Shown: in pieces, positions 8,901-16,189 of the stretch
Position numbering within the stretch: position 1 is the first letter of the stretch
How the letters are laid out: every line of letters starts with the position of its first letter
Assembly (NCBI GenBank): GCA_900317825.1
Contig: ONIH01000011.1
Span: 1-48,470, forward strand
DNA from: an uncultured Lachnospiraceae bacterium
GTDB lineage: Bacteria; Bacillota; Clostridia; Lachnospirales; Lachnospiraceae
Reading direction: 5' to 3'
DNA length: 48,470 nucleotides
Made by a program: the position numbers and the translations under genes
Notes under the pieces: generated by a model
Database searches by the model: none
The model's input: the letters and a program-made list of their open reading frames with translations, nothing else
What the model was told of the DNA's origin: nothing

Positions 8901-11571
8901 TAAAGGAAAGGATGTGACAGCAGGACTAAAACAGACAGGATACAGGGACAGAGAGGGTGAAGAATACGGAAGCAGAGTCTATGATACAGACAGGATCATA
9001 AGGATATACAGCGAGGACCATGTATTCTATGGCATATGGGATACAGACTTCACCATGATCTTTGACGGGAACGGGCAGACGAATGATGCAGAGAACTATT
9101 CAAAGGAGCACGTGGACGGGGAGTTTGTCTTTGATGGAAATACCGGGCCGGACGGGAAGTCGGATGAGTATTTTATAAAGAGCATCACCAGAAAAAGGTT
9201 CGACTATGAGACTCTGTCCGACAGAACTTACCTGCATCAGACCTCATTCCAGGGGTGGAGCTTTGATAAAGACGCCTCATATAAAGACGACGGAGTCTAC
9301 TGCAAGGGAGACGCGCTTCATGGGCCGGAAGAGCTGGCCACTGATGAGACAGAACAGAGCATATATCCGAATTATAAGGCTCTGGCATTTTATGTTTATG
9401 CCCTTGAAAAGGATCAGGTGACGTTTGATGACGGAAAAGCAGACGTAAGGATCTATGCAGTATGGGATGAGTTCCCGGTCATCACGGCACAGGACAGTTC
9501 TTTTTACGCGGATGAATTATCTGATCAGGAAAAGGTAATGGAAAAGCTCCTGTCCGAAGATACGGTTACAGTGACTGACCATGAGGATGGCGTTATAGGA
9601 CGGGAGTACATAAAAGTCTACACTGATCCTGTAAAGAAGATATTTTCTCTGGATGAACTTAAAAAAATGGGCGACCTTGGGAGTGTGAGCGTCTACTATT
9701 CGGTAACCGATAAAAATGACGCTGACCTGGAAAGATTTAAACAGAACACTTCAGTTACCCAGGCAAAGATCTATGTGATGAGTGAGGACGCAGAAGACAC
9801 TGCAGACGAGATACCACAGTCTGCTAAAAATGGAAACGGTGGGACTTCTACAGATATTTTTTACAGTGCGCCTGTCTATGTGAGAGCCATAGGAAAGGAC
9901 GACGCAGAGACTCTCGAAGAGAACTCCGTCTGGAAAGAGGAGTCATTTAGAAAGCTGCTCGGCAGAGCGCTCCAGGATACGGAAGAGGTCTCATCTGAAA
10001 AATGGGTATTTACCGGAGATGACATCAAAAAATCAAAGGAGATGCTCTATGAACAGAATGCTGATCCGGTGACCTGGAGAAATACTTTTATAGACAGGAG
10101 AGTAGAGGATGTAAAGGAGGCTGATAATGACAGAAACAAGCCGCTGATCGTAGAGGAAGGACTCTCGTCTTTAAGACTTACCTGGGACATTAAGTCGGAG
10201 ACTGACAGAGCAGAGATCACTCTCTCACAGTGGGGAAAGTCTGAGAAGAGAACTATAAAAAGAGAGACAAACCAGAAGATGGCATCTGGAACTCTCTTTA
10301 ATGAGCTGACAGCTGATTCAGACTATCTGATCACAGCAGAATTTTACTATCGGGATAAAAAAGTTCTGTCTCTTAAAGAAACGGCTCATACGAAAAAGCT
10401 GGATAAACCGGTATTTTCAGTTTATAGAAATGATACTGGAGAGAAAGCAGAGCTCAGGCTTTCGTTTGAAAAGGACAGTAATGCAGAGAAGTACGTGATC
10501 GAAAGAAGGTGCATAAAGGGAAAAGATACTTACGACTGGACGGTGATAGAAGAGATCGATGAATTTACTGAAAAGGAAAATGGCGAACGATACATGGATT
10601 CTGATGTCATAAGATATGACACTGAGATCTCTGAAGAAGGAGTATACAGATACCGGATCAAGGCTTTTGGAAGTCGGATAGGAAAGGAGGATATGGCAGA
10701 AGACAGCGGGTATTCTGATGAATGCGAGACTGGGTTTCTTAAAAAGCCGGTAATAGAAGCTACAGAATCCGGATGCAGGTCCATAAGAGTGATCTTAAAA
10801 GAAAGCACACAGGCCGACTTTGTGCGGATCTATTATCAGAGTACTGGAGGAAGTCTGAGATACAGTGATGTAGAGCCTGACAGTGAGAACTCCGGAATAG
10901 TATCTGAAAAGATGGCTGATGATACCATTTACGGCATTACAGCTGAGGCGCACATCATCTCACCCGAAGGAGGAAAAGAATATACGGGACTGAAGTCTGA
11001 TACAGCTACAGAAAAGACGAAAAAACTCATCTCCCCTGTTCTGCTTACGAAAAAACAGAAGGACATATATACAGGAGATGGCATCAGGCTCCAGTTTAAA
11101 TACGATGAAAATGCCATAGGCTATGAGGTAAAAGAAGACATCCTCTATCCGGTAAAGCAAGAAGGAGCATTTGAAGAGATACAGTTATGTTCTGTGGATA
11201 CAGGTGTCTTAGAATATAATAAAATCGGAGGTGACAGCAGGGTATCAGAATACACTGTAAGAGCCGTTTACAAAACTCTTGACGGTAAGACTTTTTATAA
11301 GGGATCGAAGAAGGTGAGAGCTGCCTATATCAGAACTCAGGCGGCAAGCGGAAATACCATTTCCAGAGGAGACAGATCAGATGAGAGATTTACGACAGAT
11401 GACAATGCGTCATGCTATTTAGTGATGACAGAGACGAAAGACCAGACGGAGGAGATATATGTACCGCGTGAGAATGCTGGTCTGTATGTATACTCGCCTG
11501 AAAGGGACAGGCAGGTAACACAGGTAAAGACAGTGCTCATGTATGAAGGGGTGGAATACCGGGCATTATAA
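5911..11571 (+). CDS. Giant exported beta-helix / FN3-like surface protein
   Basis: An 1886-residue protein, the largest here. Residues 1-30 are a clear signal peptide (basic start, hydrophobic core, SAA cleavage). Residues ~190-800 are short Gly/Asn/Ser-rich turns such as GNLLLQDSVVMARNSAVTV, typical of a right-handed parallel beta-helix. Near 1040 is an InlB-repeat-like segment (FYGIWDTDFTMIFDGNG). Around 1190-1235 lies an Ig-like region with TDHEDGVIG. From ~1410 to 1810 are three or four FN3-like repeats (SLRLTWDIKSETDRAEI, KAELRLSFEKDSNAEKYVIE). There is no sorting signal or C-terminal membrane segment, so it may be held by the pilus or by non-covalent contacts. An adhesin or polysaccharide-binding role is inferred. 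Confidence 0.75.
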   Translation: MLTKGFFKKGIALVLALGMLFPGNLSVSAAEKKGEARNNVTKKHKEESEEAEEIIEPEPTPEPIRGVVPGRLLAANGNGRFSETMSFLLPKLSCEPYEDIVSFSLKSWDTTGRDRNDWKNAAITLLQNGNDCTVSMSNLLDYENYSVVIRYEQTYFFEVEKTGTRIGADGSVETYTYIVIESKTITGTLSGSVTTEQDTYIRNAYDLKEKVHKYPSLTLAGYIDCQGLQSDIDGKSRGSWLVSGDISQVSIAGNGNTIRRQQDGFIFHIYDGASLTLRHATLEAYSGSIIKTKTEGGEYEVSNPSGTAAGSAIEVGFDSAYDEHDTSSGNLLLQDSVVMARNSAVTVRCGSVSVMNSLLYGMGEKDEFSYANFEDYIGVGILTMNSGKAHADVKVTGSSLYGRYNGMLLQGDASGDVSGCRARGDCGDAFDFRASGTLDIKNCQIYGVKGIDVFDDATYAAVWKALNGNSFDRSAYSAIIGKKGTVTVSDTSMFLNTGAFRGDAEANSFGIQNRGNLIIGENVKISTIHSGAWNTVASENRAFCCGIYNVSVLELPADIYIKSDDNGISENRNIGAIRNLVSIKGGSTEYAAAVEHAVTGNGYLYDLLDSGNNSVLTLKGGMINAGDTGIEAPFGSVYLEPELTLSVSGKLCGILIGKNGPDNIFGKDAGGAYLSTGGDGKNSIRSSLQGSAVIIRESGQAELTGKDTELSNDSGPCGTGIKNGGMLLLKNAVIKAQKAGIRNLETGKTYIGDELDEKGDRVSISEAVYGIRNDGEVYYYRNVVIENCLKAGVWQNGIFYMLPGAKVSPENAIYLTSKGEGEDAVKSTVRILYEEQYEDQLESIEATFNTAAGDREPGRVLAELYSADGKTDYSAETYRKIESKEKLRISELLTGFSLSFSEVKDHKAALRCGLGKYERTEEKKADLQPEDGEATNGRTGTLVLSCLLHGKYDADFPVRREEIKAKTPDSTPFYWREPTEFQTAPVTEKDDRCHIFFKGKDVTAGLKQTGYRDREGEEYGSRVYDTDRIIRIYSEDHVFYGIWDTDFTMIFDGNGQTNDAENYSKEHVDGEFVFDGNTGPDGKSDEYFIKSITRKRFDYETLSDRTYLHQTSFQGWSFDKDASYKDDGVYCKGDALHGPEELATDETEQSIYPNYKALAFYVYALEKDQVTFDDGKADVRIYAVWDEFPVITAQDSSFYADELSDQEKVMEKLLSEDTVTVTDHEDGVIGREYIKVYTDPVKKIFSLDELKKMGDLGSVSVYYSVTDKNDADLERFKQNTSVTQAKIYVMSEDAEDTADEIPQSAKNGNGGTSTDIFYSAPVYVRAIGKDDAETLEENSVWKEESFRKLLGRALQDTEEVSSEKWVFTGDDIKKSKEMLYEQNADPVTWRNTFIDRRVEDVKEADNDRNKPLIVEEGLSSLRLTWDIKSETDRAEITLSQWGKSEKRTIKRETNQKMASGTLFNELTADSDYLITAEFYYRDKKVLSLKETAHTKKLDKPVFSVYRNDTGEKAELRLSFEKDSNAEKYVIERRCIKGKDTYDWTVIEEIDEFTEKENGERYMDSDVIRYDTEISEEGVYRYRIKAFGSRIGKEDMAEDSGYSDECETGFLKKPVIEATESGCRSIRVILKESTQADFVRIYYQSTGGSLRYSDVEPDSENSGIVSEKMADDTIYGITAEAHIISPEGGKEYTGLKSDTATEKTKKLISPVLLTKKQKDIYTGDGIRLQFKYDENAIGYEVKEDILYPVKQEGAFEEIQLCSVDTGVLEYNKIGGDSRVSEYTVRAVYKTLDGKTFYKGSKKVRAAYIRTQAASGNTISRGDRSDERFTTDDNASCYLVMTETKDQTEEIYVPRENAGLYVYSPERDRQVTQVKTVLMYEGVEYRAL

Positions 11572-11580
11572 GGAGGTTTA

Positions 11581-13428
11581 ATGAAAAAGTTAAAAGGGAT
11601 AAAGATTTTGGCGGCGATAATGCTTGGGATATTTTTCCTGACAGCATTACCGGGACAGACTGAGGCTATGGCAGGGCAGTCAGAATATACAACAGGAACG
11701 TATTCTGGAACAGTGACGACTACTTCGGTCAGATTTATCTATGACGCAGATAACGGAGTACTGAACCTGACAGGAGGAAGTGTCGGAGACGAAACAGGTA
11801 TCTACGATGACGGCATGAGACACTTCGATGGTACGAAGACAAACGGTGAGATAGAGCATATAACCGACTGCGATTACCAGAAAAAAATCCCTGGAACAGA
11901 TATTAATCTGGTGATCTGCGATGACCTGCTGACGATCACCGGAGGAAAAGGCGAGAACCTGAGAAATATCCTCTCATACCTTTCTGGTTACGAAGATGCT
12001 GCTTCAAAGATCAGAAGGATAAAGATAACCGGCAATGTGACAGCTGAGGATGAAGTAGAGAGAATGTTCGCTGGATTTACGGATGTAAAAGAAATACAGG
12101 GACAGGATAAGATTAAATGCACGGCTGATGCATATTCGCTCTTCGGTTATATGAGAAACTGCCGTAATCTGGAATCAGTAGATCTCTCTGGTTTTGACCT
12201 GCCAAAGGCCAGTGACTGGACGGCTGCATTTCAGGGTATGGATTCTCTTATTGAGATAAATATTGGAGATAATGATCTTCCGGCTGTTTTTGAAGATCTG
12301 GATCCTTTTAATGGCAAGGCACCGGATGCATTTAAGAAACTCGTAAAGGAGTACGGCTCACTCTACAATGTACTTATGAAGTATAAGAAAGTAGTTCATG
12401 TAGATACTACGGGAACAGACTATGTCTTTACCGTAACAAAGGCCGATGGCACTTCAGAGACACTGAAAGTAGAAAGTGACGGAAAGTATATAGAAGAGGA
12501 AGTCCCTGAAGAAAATCCAGAGGAAGAACAGGAGAAGGAGCCTGAAGAAAATCCAGAGGAAGAACAGGAGAAGGAGCCTGAAGAAAATCCAGAGGAAGAA
12601 CAGGAGAAGGAGCCTGAAGAAAATCCAGAGGAAAAGCAGGAGAAGGATACTGAAGAAAAGTCTGAGGATGATAAGGAGAAAGAATCCGAAGAAAAAATTG
12701 AGAAGTCGTCTGACGAGAAAACGGAAGATGATAAAAAGCCAGAAGACGAAACCGGCGGTAATTCAGGTTCAGGTAATTCTTCAGGTTCATCACAGAACTC
12801 AACTTCTGGCTCATCAGTCGGCTCAGGATCATCACAGACTTCAGGTTCCAATTCGTCAGGCTCCAGTTCTTCTGGCAACGGCACTCCGCAGGTCACAGTC
12901 ATTGTAAATTCTGAAAATACAGATGGGAAAAACGACGAGACATCTGGCAGAAAGGATACGGGTGAACAAAAGAATGACACTTCGGGCAGTAAGACCTCTG
13001 ACGACAAAAAGGCTGAATATACAAAATCGGAGAATGACATCGAAGAGAATAAAACAGACAGCGAAAAGCCGGAATACGATCCGATTGAAGTAATAGAAGA
13101 GACTGCAGAAGAGTCTGAAGACAGTGAAGAAGATGATAATGAAGCTGATGATGACAAGAAATCAGTAGCTGCAGCAGGTACTGATACCAGCAACGGTTCA
13201 GCAGCATCTGATAAAAAGGCTACCGCAGCAGTCACTGTGACAGATGCATCCTCATCATCAGAAGCTGCAGCAGTATCGACCTATACTGCTGCATCAGTAT
13301 CAGGGACTTCACACTATGTATGGCCAAAGACATATGATGATTCTTCACGCTGGCCGATGGCTGGAGGCCTGGCATTTATCATGGCAGGTGCGGCCGTGCT
13401 TTTCATCAGAAAAAGAAGATGCGCCTGA
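11581..13428 (+). CDS. Repeat-rich cell-wall protein with WPKTY sorting signal
   Basis: A 615-residue protein behind AGGAGG at 11571-11576. It has a signal peptide (1-30), then a region with BspA/DUF285-like leucine-rich character (NLESVDLSGFDLPKASDW). Acidic 12-residue repeats (EENPEEEQEKEP and variants, ~309-356) follow, then a Gly/Ser-rich stalk (~395-440), an acidic Lys/Glu stretch, and a C-terminal anchor. The anchor reads WPKTY (581-585), a hydrophobic segment (593-609) and RKRRCA. That is the layout of a sortase substrate, but the pentapeptide differs from LPXTG and NPQTN. The gene overlaps the sortase gene by 10 bp, which makes that enzyme the natural partner. Confidence 0.75.
   Translation: MKKLKGIKILAAIMLGIFFLTALPGQTEAMAGQSEYTTGTYSGTVTTTSVRFIYDADNGVLNLTGGSVGDETGIYDDGMRHFDGTKTNGEIEHITDCDYQKKIPGTDINLVICDDLLTITGGKGENLRNILSYLSGYEDAASKIRRIKITGNVTAEDEVERMFAGFTDVKEIQGQDKIKCTADAYSLFGYMRNCRNLESVDLSGFDLPKASDWTAAFQGMDSLIEINIGDNDLPAVFEDLDPFNGKAPDAFKKLVKEYGSLYNVLMKYKKVVHVDTTGTDYVFTVTKADGTSETLKVESDGKYIEEEVPEENPEEEQEKEPEENPEEEQEKEPEENPEEEQEKEPEENPEEKQEKDTEEKSEDDKEKESEEKIEKSSDEKTEDDKKPEDETGGNSGSGNSSGSSQNSTSGSSVGSGSSQTSGSNSSGSSSSGNGTPQVTVIVNSENTDGKNDETSGRKDTGEQKNDTSGSKTSDDKKAEYTKSENDIEENKTDSEKPEYDPIEVIEETAEESEDSEEDDNEADDDKKSVAAAGTDTSNGSAASDKKATAAVTVTDASSSSEAAAVSTYTAASVSGTSHYVWPKTYDDSSRWPMAGGLAFIMAGAAVLFIRKRRCA
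12505..12648 (+). repeat. 36-bp coding tandem repeat, four units
   Basis: Four head-to-tail 36-bp units starting at 12505, 12541, 12577 and 12613. The first three are almost identical and the last has diverged (AAAAGCAGGAG, then GATACT). Each codes for one 12-residue Pro/Glu/Lys unit of the wall protein's stalk. Near identity at DNA level suggests recent expansion and possible length variation between strains. Confidence 0.9.
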
Positions 13429-14072
13429 AAAGGAGGATTGCTTTAGCAGCAGGCCTTTTGATGTCAGGGCTCATGCTGCTTATGATCCCGTTAAAAAAGC
13501 AGGAAACGCATAAAGCTTCAACAAGGCAGATCCAGGACCTGGCAGGAATGGAGAAGCCTACAGCAAAAAACAGCGAGGATCCAGCAGGTAACATCGGGGA
13601 GATTTCAGCTGATCATAAAGAGACAGATCTTCCGTCTCCTGATATGAAAGCATTACAGAAGAAAAATCCGGATATCTGTGGATGGATCATGGTACCTGAC
13701 ACCGTCATAAACTATCCGGTACTGTATTCTCCGGATGACTATTATTTGAAGCACACACCAGAGCGGAAAGAGGAGGTGCATGGCAGCATATATGTGAGGC
13801 AGGGTCCTGACGAGGAACCGCTTTATATATTCGGGCACCGCATGCGGGATGGCAGCATGTTTGCCTGTCTTCATAAGTATAGCGATAAGAGCTATGCCAG
13901 AAAACACAGCTTTCTGTATCTCTATACTGATACCTGGCACAGATACAGCTATGCAGGCTCTGAGATAGTGAGCGAAAGGAGAGATGACTTTACCGGCACA
14001 GGTGACCTCTTTACAGTCACCTGTGCCGGCAGAAAAAACAGGCTTATAGTCAGATGGAATAAGGACAACTGA
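13419..14072 (+). CDS. Compact class-B-like sortase
   Basis: A 217-residue membrane-anchored transpeptidase. An N-terminal basic-hydrophobic segment (1-24) anchors it, then a linker, then the sortase fold: NPDICGWIMVPDTVINYPV (83-101), IFGHRMRDGSMF with catalytic His140, and FTVTCAG with catalytic Cys202 followed by Arg208. All three catalytic residues are present. His-to-Cys spacing is about 62 residues, clearly shorter than in Staphylococcus aureus SrtB, so the helical insert of class B enzymes is missing. It should attach the preceding WPKTY protein to peptidoglycan or to the pilus. Confidence 0.87.
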   Translation: MRLKRRIALAAGLLMSGLMLLMIPLKKQETHKASTRQIQDLAGMEKPTAKNSEDPAGNIGEISADHKETDLPSPDMKALQKKNPDICGWIMVPDTVINYPVLYSPDDYYLKHTPERKEEVHGSIYVRQGPDEEPLYIFGHRMRDGSMFACLHKYSDKSYARKHSFLYLYTDTWHRYSYAGSEIVSERRDDFTGTGDLFTVTCAGRKNRLIVRWNKDN

Positions 14073-14080
14073 AGAAATGT

Positions 14081-14116
14081 GTGATATACTAAAGGGGCGT
14101 TGCGCCCCATTCTTTT
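14081..14116 (+). promoter_or_regulatory. Hairpin with adjoining -10-like element
   Basis: GGGGCG (14094-14099) and CGCCCC (14103-14108) form a 6-bp stem followed by ATTCTTTT, a weak terminator after the sortase gene. Just upstream, TATACT (14084-14089) could be the -10 of the next gene, with the hairpin then at the 5' end of its RNA. The two readings cannot be separated by eye. Confidence 0.45.
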
Positions 14117-14152
14117 AACACCTGCGGGCGTACTGATGTTCAGGAGATATAT

Positions 14153-15421
14153 ATGGCCGTATTTCAGATAGTAGTTTTAGTCATACTAATAGCGCTTTCG
14201 GGATTTTTTTCATCGTCAGAGACAGCGCTCACGACAGTCAGTAAGATAAAGATCCGCACTATGGCAAATGAGGGTGATGCCAGGGCAAAAATGGTCCAGA
14301 AAGTCACTGGCAACACCCAGAAGATGCTTTCAGCTATCCTTATCGGAAATAACGTAGTGAACATATCCGCATCTTCTATAGCTACAGTCCTCTTTGTGGA
14401 TCTATTCGGAAACTCCGGTGCCGGAATAGCCACCGGTATCATGACTCTCTTAGTCCTTATATTCGGAGAGATCACTCCTAAGAATATGGCAAGCCGCCAG
14501 GCACTGAAGCTGTCTTTAAGGGTTGCTGGTATCATCTATGCGATCACTGTGGTGCTTACACCGGTCATTTTTGTGGTGAACCATATCTGCGGATTTATCC
14601 TGAAGCTCACAGGGGCAGACAAGGACGATAAGAAAGCGAAGATGACAGAGGCAGAGTTTCGCACCATAGTGGATGTCGGGAATGAGAGTGGCGCCATAGA
14701 GAACGAGGAAAAGGATTACATCAATAACCTCTTTGATTTTTCTGATACAGAGGTAAAGGAGCTGATGATCCCAAGAATCGATGTCACCATGATAAATGTC
14801 AACTGGTCATATGCTAAGGTCAGAAGCGTTTTCATGAAGGAGATGTACACGAGGATCCCTGTCTATGACGGCGACAGCGATCATGTGATCGGTATCCTGA
14901 ACATGAAGGATCTGCTTAAGAAAAAAGATGATGAGCAGTTCTCACTTAAGAGTTATCTCAGAGAACCGTTCTTCACATACGAGTTTAAAAATGCAGACGA
15001 GCTTTTTAACCAGATGAGAAAAAAGCGGATACATATGGCCATAGTGCTGGACGAGTTCGGCTCTGTATCCGGAATAGTGACTCTGGAAGATCTGCTTGAA
15101 GAACTGGTCGGAGATATCCAGGACGAGTACGACGAGAGAGAGGAAAAAGAGCTGACCGAAGACGGACCTGGAGAGTATACGGCCTTAGGCAGCATGAACT
15201 TAGACGATCTGTCTGATGAACTGGGGCTTAAGCTCGAGTCGGAAGACTATGATACGATAGGCGGTTATCTGCTCGGACTTTTTGACCATCTGCCGAGAAA
15301 GGGCGAAAGCTATGTGTCAAAGGACGGTGTTATATTTACGGCGTCAGAAGTCCGTCACAGACGTATCGAGAAGGTGAAGATAAAGATCCCGCAGCAGGCA
15401 GCGGAAGATACTGATAAGTAG
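14153..15421 (+). CDS. CNNM/CorC-family transporter (DUF21-CBS-CorC_HlyC)
   Basis: A 422-residue membrane protein of the family that exports or regulates Mg2+ and other divalent cations, often annotated as hemolysin C. The DUF21 membrane domain occupies residues ~1-190, with the signature SGFFSSSETALTTVS near the start and GEITPKNMA. Paired CBS domains follow (~205-325), with MIPRIDVTMINV and VLDEFGSVSGIVTLEDLLEELVGDI. The CorC_HlyC domain lies at ~335-415. Length and domain order are normal. The start has CAGGAGA upstream. It stands alone between the sortase and the lipoprotein. Confidence 0.92.
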   Translation: MAVFQIVVLVILIALSGFFSSSETALTTVSKIKIRTMANEGDARAKMVQKVTGNTQKMLSAILIGNNVVNISASSIATVLFVDLFGNSGAGIATGIMTLLVLIFGEITPKNMASRQALKLSLRVAGIIYAITVVLTPVIFVVNHICGFILKLTGADKDDKKAKMTEAEFRTIVDVGNESGAIENEEKDYINNLFDFSDTEVKELMIPRIDVTMINVNWSYAKVRSVFMKEMYTRIPVYDGDSDHVIGILNMKDLLKKKDDEQFSLKSYLREPFFTYEFKNADELFNQMRKKRIHMAIVLDEFGSVSGIVTLEDLLEELVGDIQDEYDEREEKELTEDGPGEYTALGSMNLDDLSDELGLKLESEDYDTIGGYLLGLFDHLPRKGESYVSKDGVIFTASEVRHRRIEKVKIKIPQQAAEDTDK

Positions 15422-15463
15422 CATAAAAAAATCACACGTTCACTGTTCACGGGAGTCCGAATT

Positions 15464-15481
15464 TGTTATAATCATATGGTT
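15464..15481 (+). promoter_or_regulatory. Extended -10 promoter abutting a start codon
   Basis: TGTTATAAT at 15464-15472 is a full extended -10 (TATAAT 15467-15472). Transcription would start near 15479, which leaves about three bases before the ATG at 15482 and removes the upstream in-frame ATG at 15476 from the RNA. No Shine-Dalgarno sequence lies between. The mRNA would therefore be essentially leaderless. Confidence 0.5.
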
Positions 15482-16189
15482 ATGAAGAAAAAAATACTTT
15501 TACGGATATTTTCACTGGCGCTTGTCGCGTCGCTTGTCATCCCAATGACCGGATGCGGGTCTAAAAGACGCCAGGAAGAGTATAAAAGAGACGGCATAGA
15601 AGCCATGCAGAATGAGGACTATGACAAGGCGCTGAAGTATTTTCTAAACGCGCTGTCACAGTCGGGAAGCGTCGGCAAAGAGGAAAAGGACCTGGCTCTT
15701 TATAAGGCTTCAGCCCAGTACAAGCTCGGGAAGAGCGGAGAGGCACTAAAGACTCTCCAGGGTCTTTTGGAGTTTGACTCGAAGGATGTAAAGGCACTAT
15801 ATCTGATGGGGCTTATCTACTGTGACTGTAACAAGCCTTCAAAGGCCCTGAACTACCTGACAAAGGCTTGCAGCCTGTCCAGGAAATCATCGCTTTACGA
15901 GAATGCCTACCTGTCGCTTATTAATGCAGGCATGGGCGATCAGGCCGATACCTTCTATGAGAAAATGCCAAAAGAAGCCAGAGCCTCCAAAGAGGTTCTG
16001 AGACTTCGGGTCATAAGCTACGAAGACGGATCAGATTTTTCAAATGCGCTGGACAGTGCAGAGAGCTATCTGAGACAGTATCCGGATGATGAGGATATGG
16101 CAAAAGAAAAGGATTTTCTCGAGACAGCTTTAAAGACAGTGTCGACAGACAACGATGCTGAAGAAACAGAGACTACGGAGAATAACTGA
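15482..16189 (+). CDS. TPR-containing lipoprotein
   Basis: A 235-residue lipoprotein: basic start MKKKILLR, hydrophobic core, and lipobox MTGC with Cys25 as the lipidation site. Residues ~40-150 form tetratricopeptide-like helical pairs (DGIEAMQNEDYDKALKYFLN, KALYLMGLIYCDCNKPSKAL), suited to protein-protein contacts at the outer face of the membrane. The C-terminus is acidic (DNDAEETETTENN). Start chosen at the second ATG because of the promoter position. Its stop overlaps the pyrC start (TGATG), so it is the first gene of the pyrimidine cluster, although no metabolic link is evident. Confidence 0.85.
   Translation: MKKKILLRIFSLALVASLVIPMTGCGSKRRQEEYKRDGIEAMQNEDYDKALKYFLNALSQSGSVGKEEKDLALYKASAQYKLGKSGEALKTLQGLLEFDSKDVKALYLMGLIYCDCNKPSKALNYLTKACSLSRKSSLYENAYLSLINAGMGDQADTFYEKMPKEARASKEVLRLRVISYEDGSDFSNALDSAESYLRQYPDDEDMAKEKDFLETALKTVSTDNDAEETETTENN

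Noticed and set aside
12420-13235. 271-residue minus-strand frame
   Set aside because: It is the complement of the acidic repeats and Ser/Gly stalk of the wall protein, gives a Ser-rich low-complexity product, and has no ribosome site.
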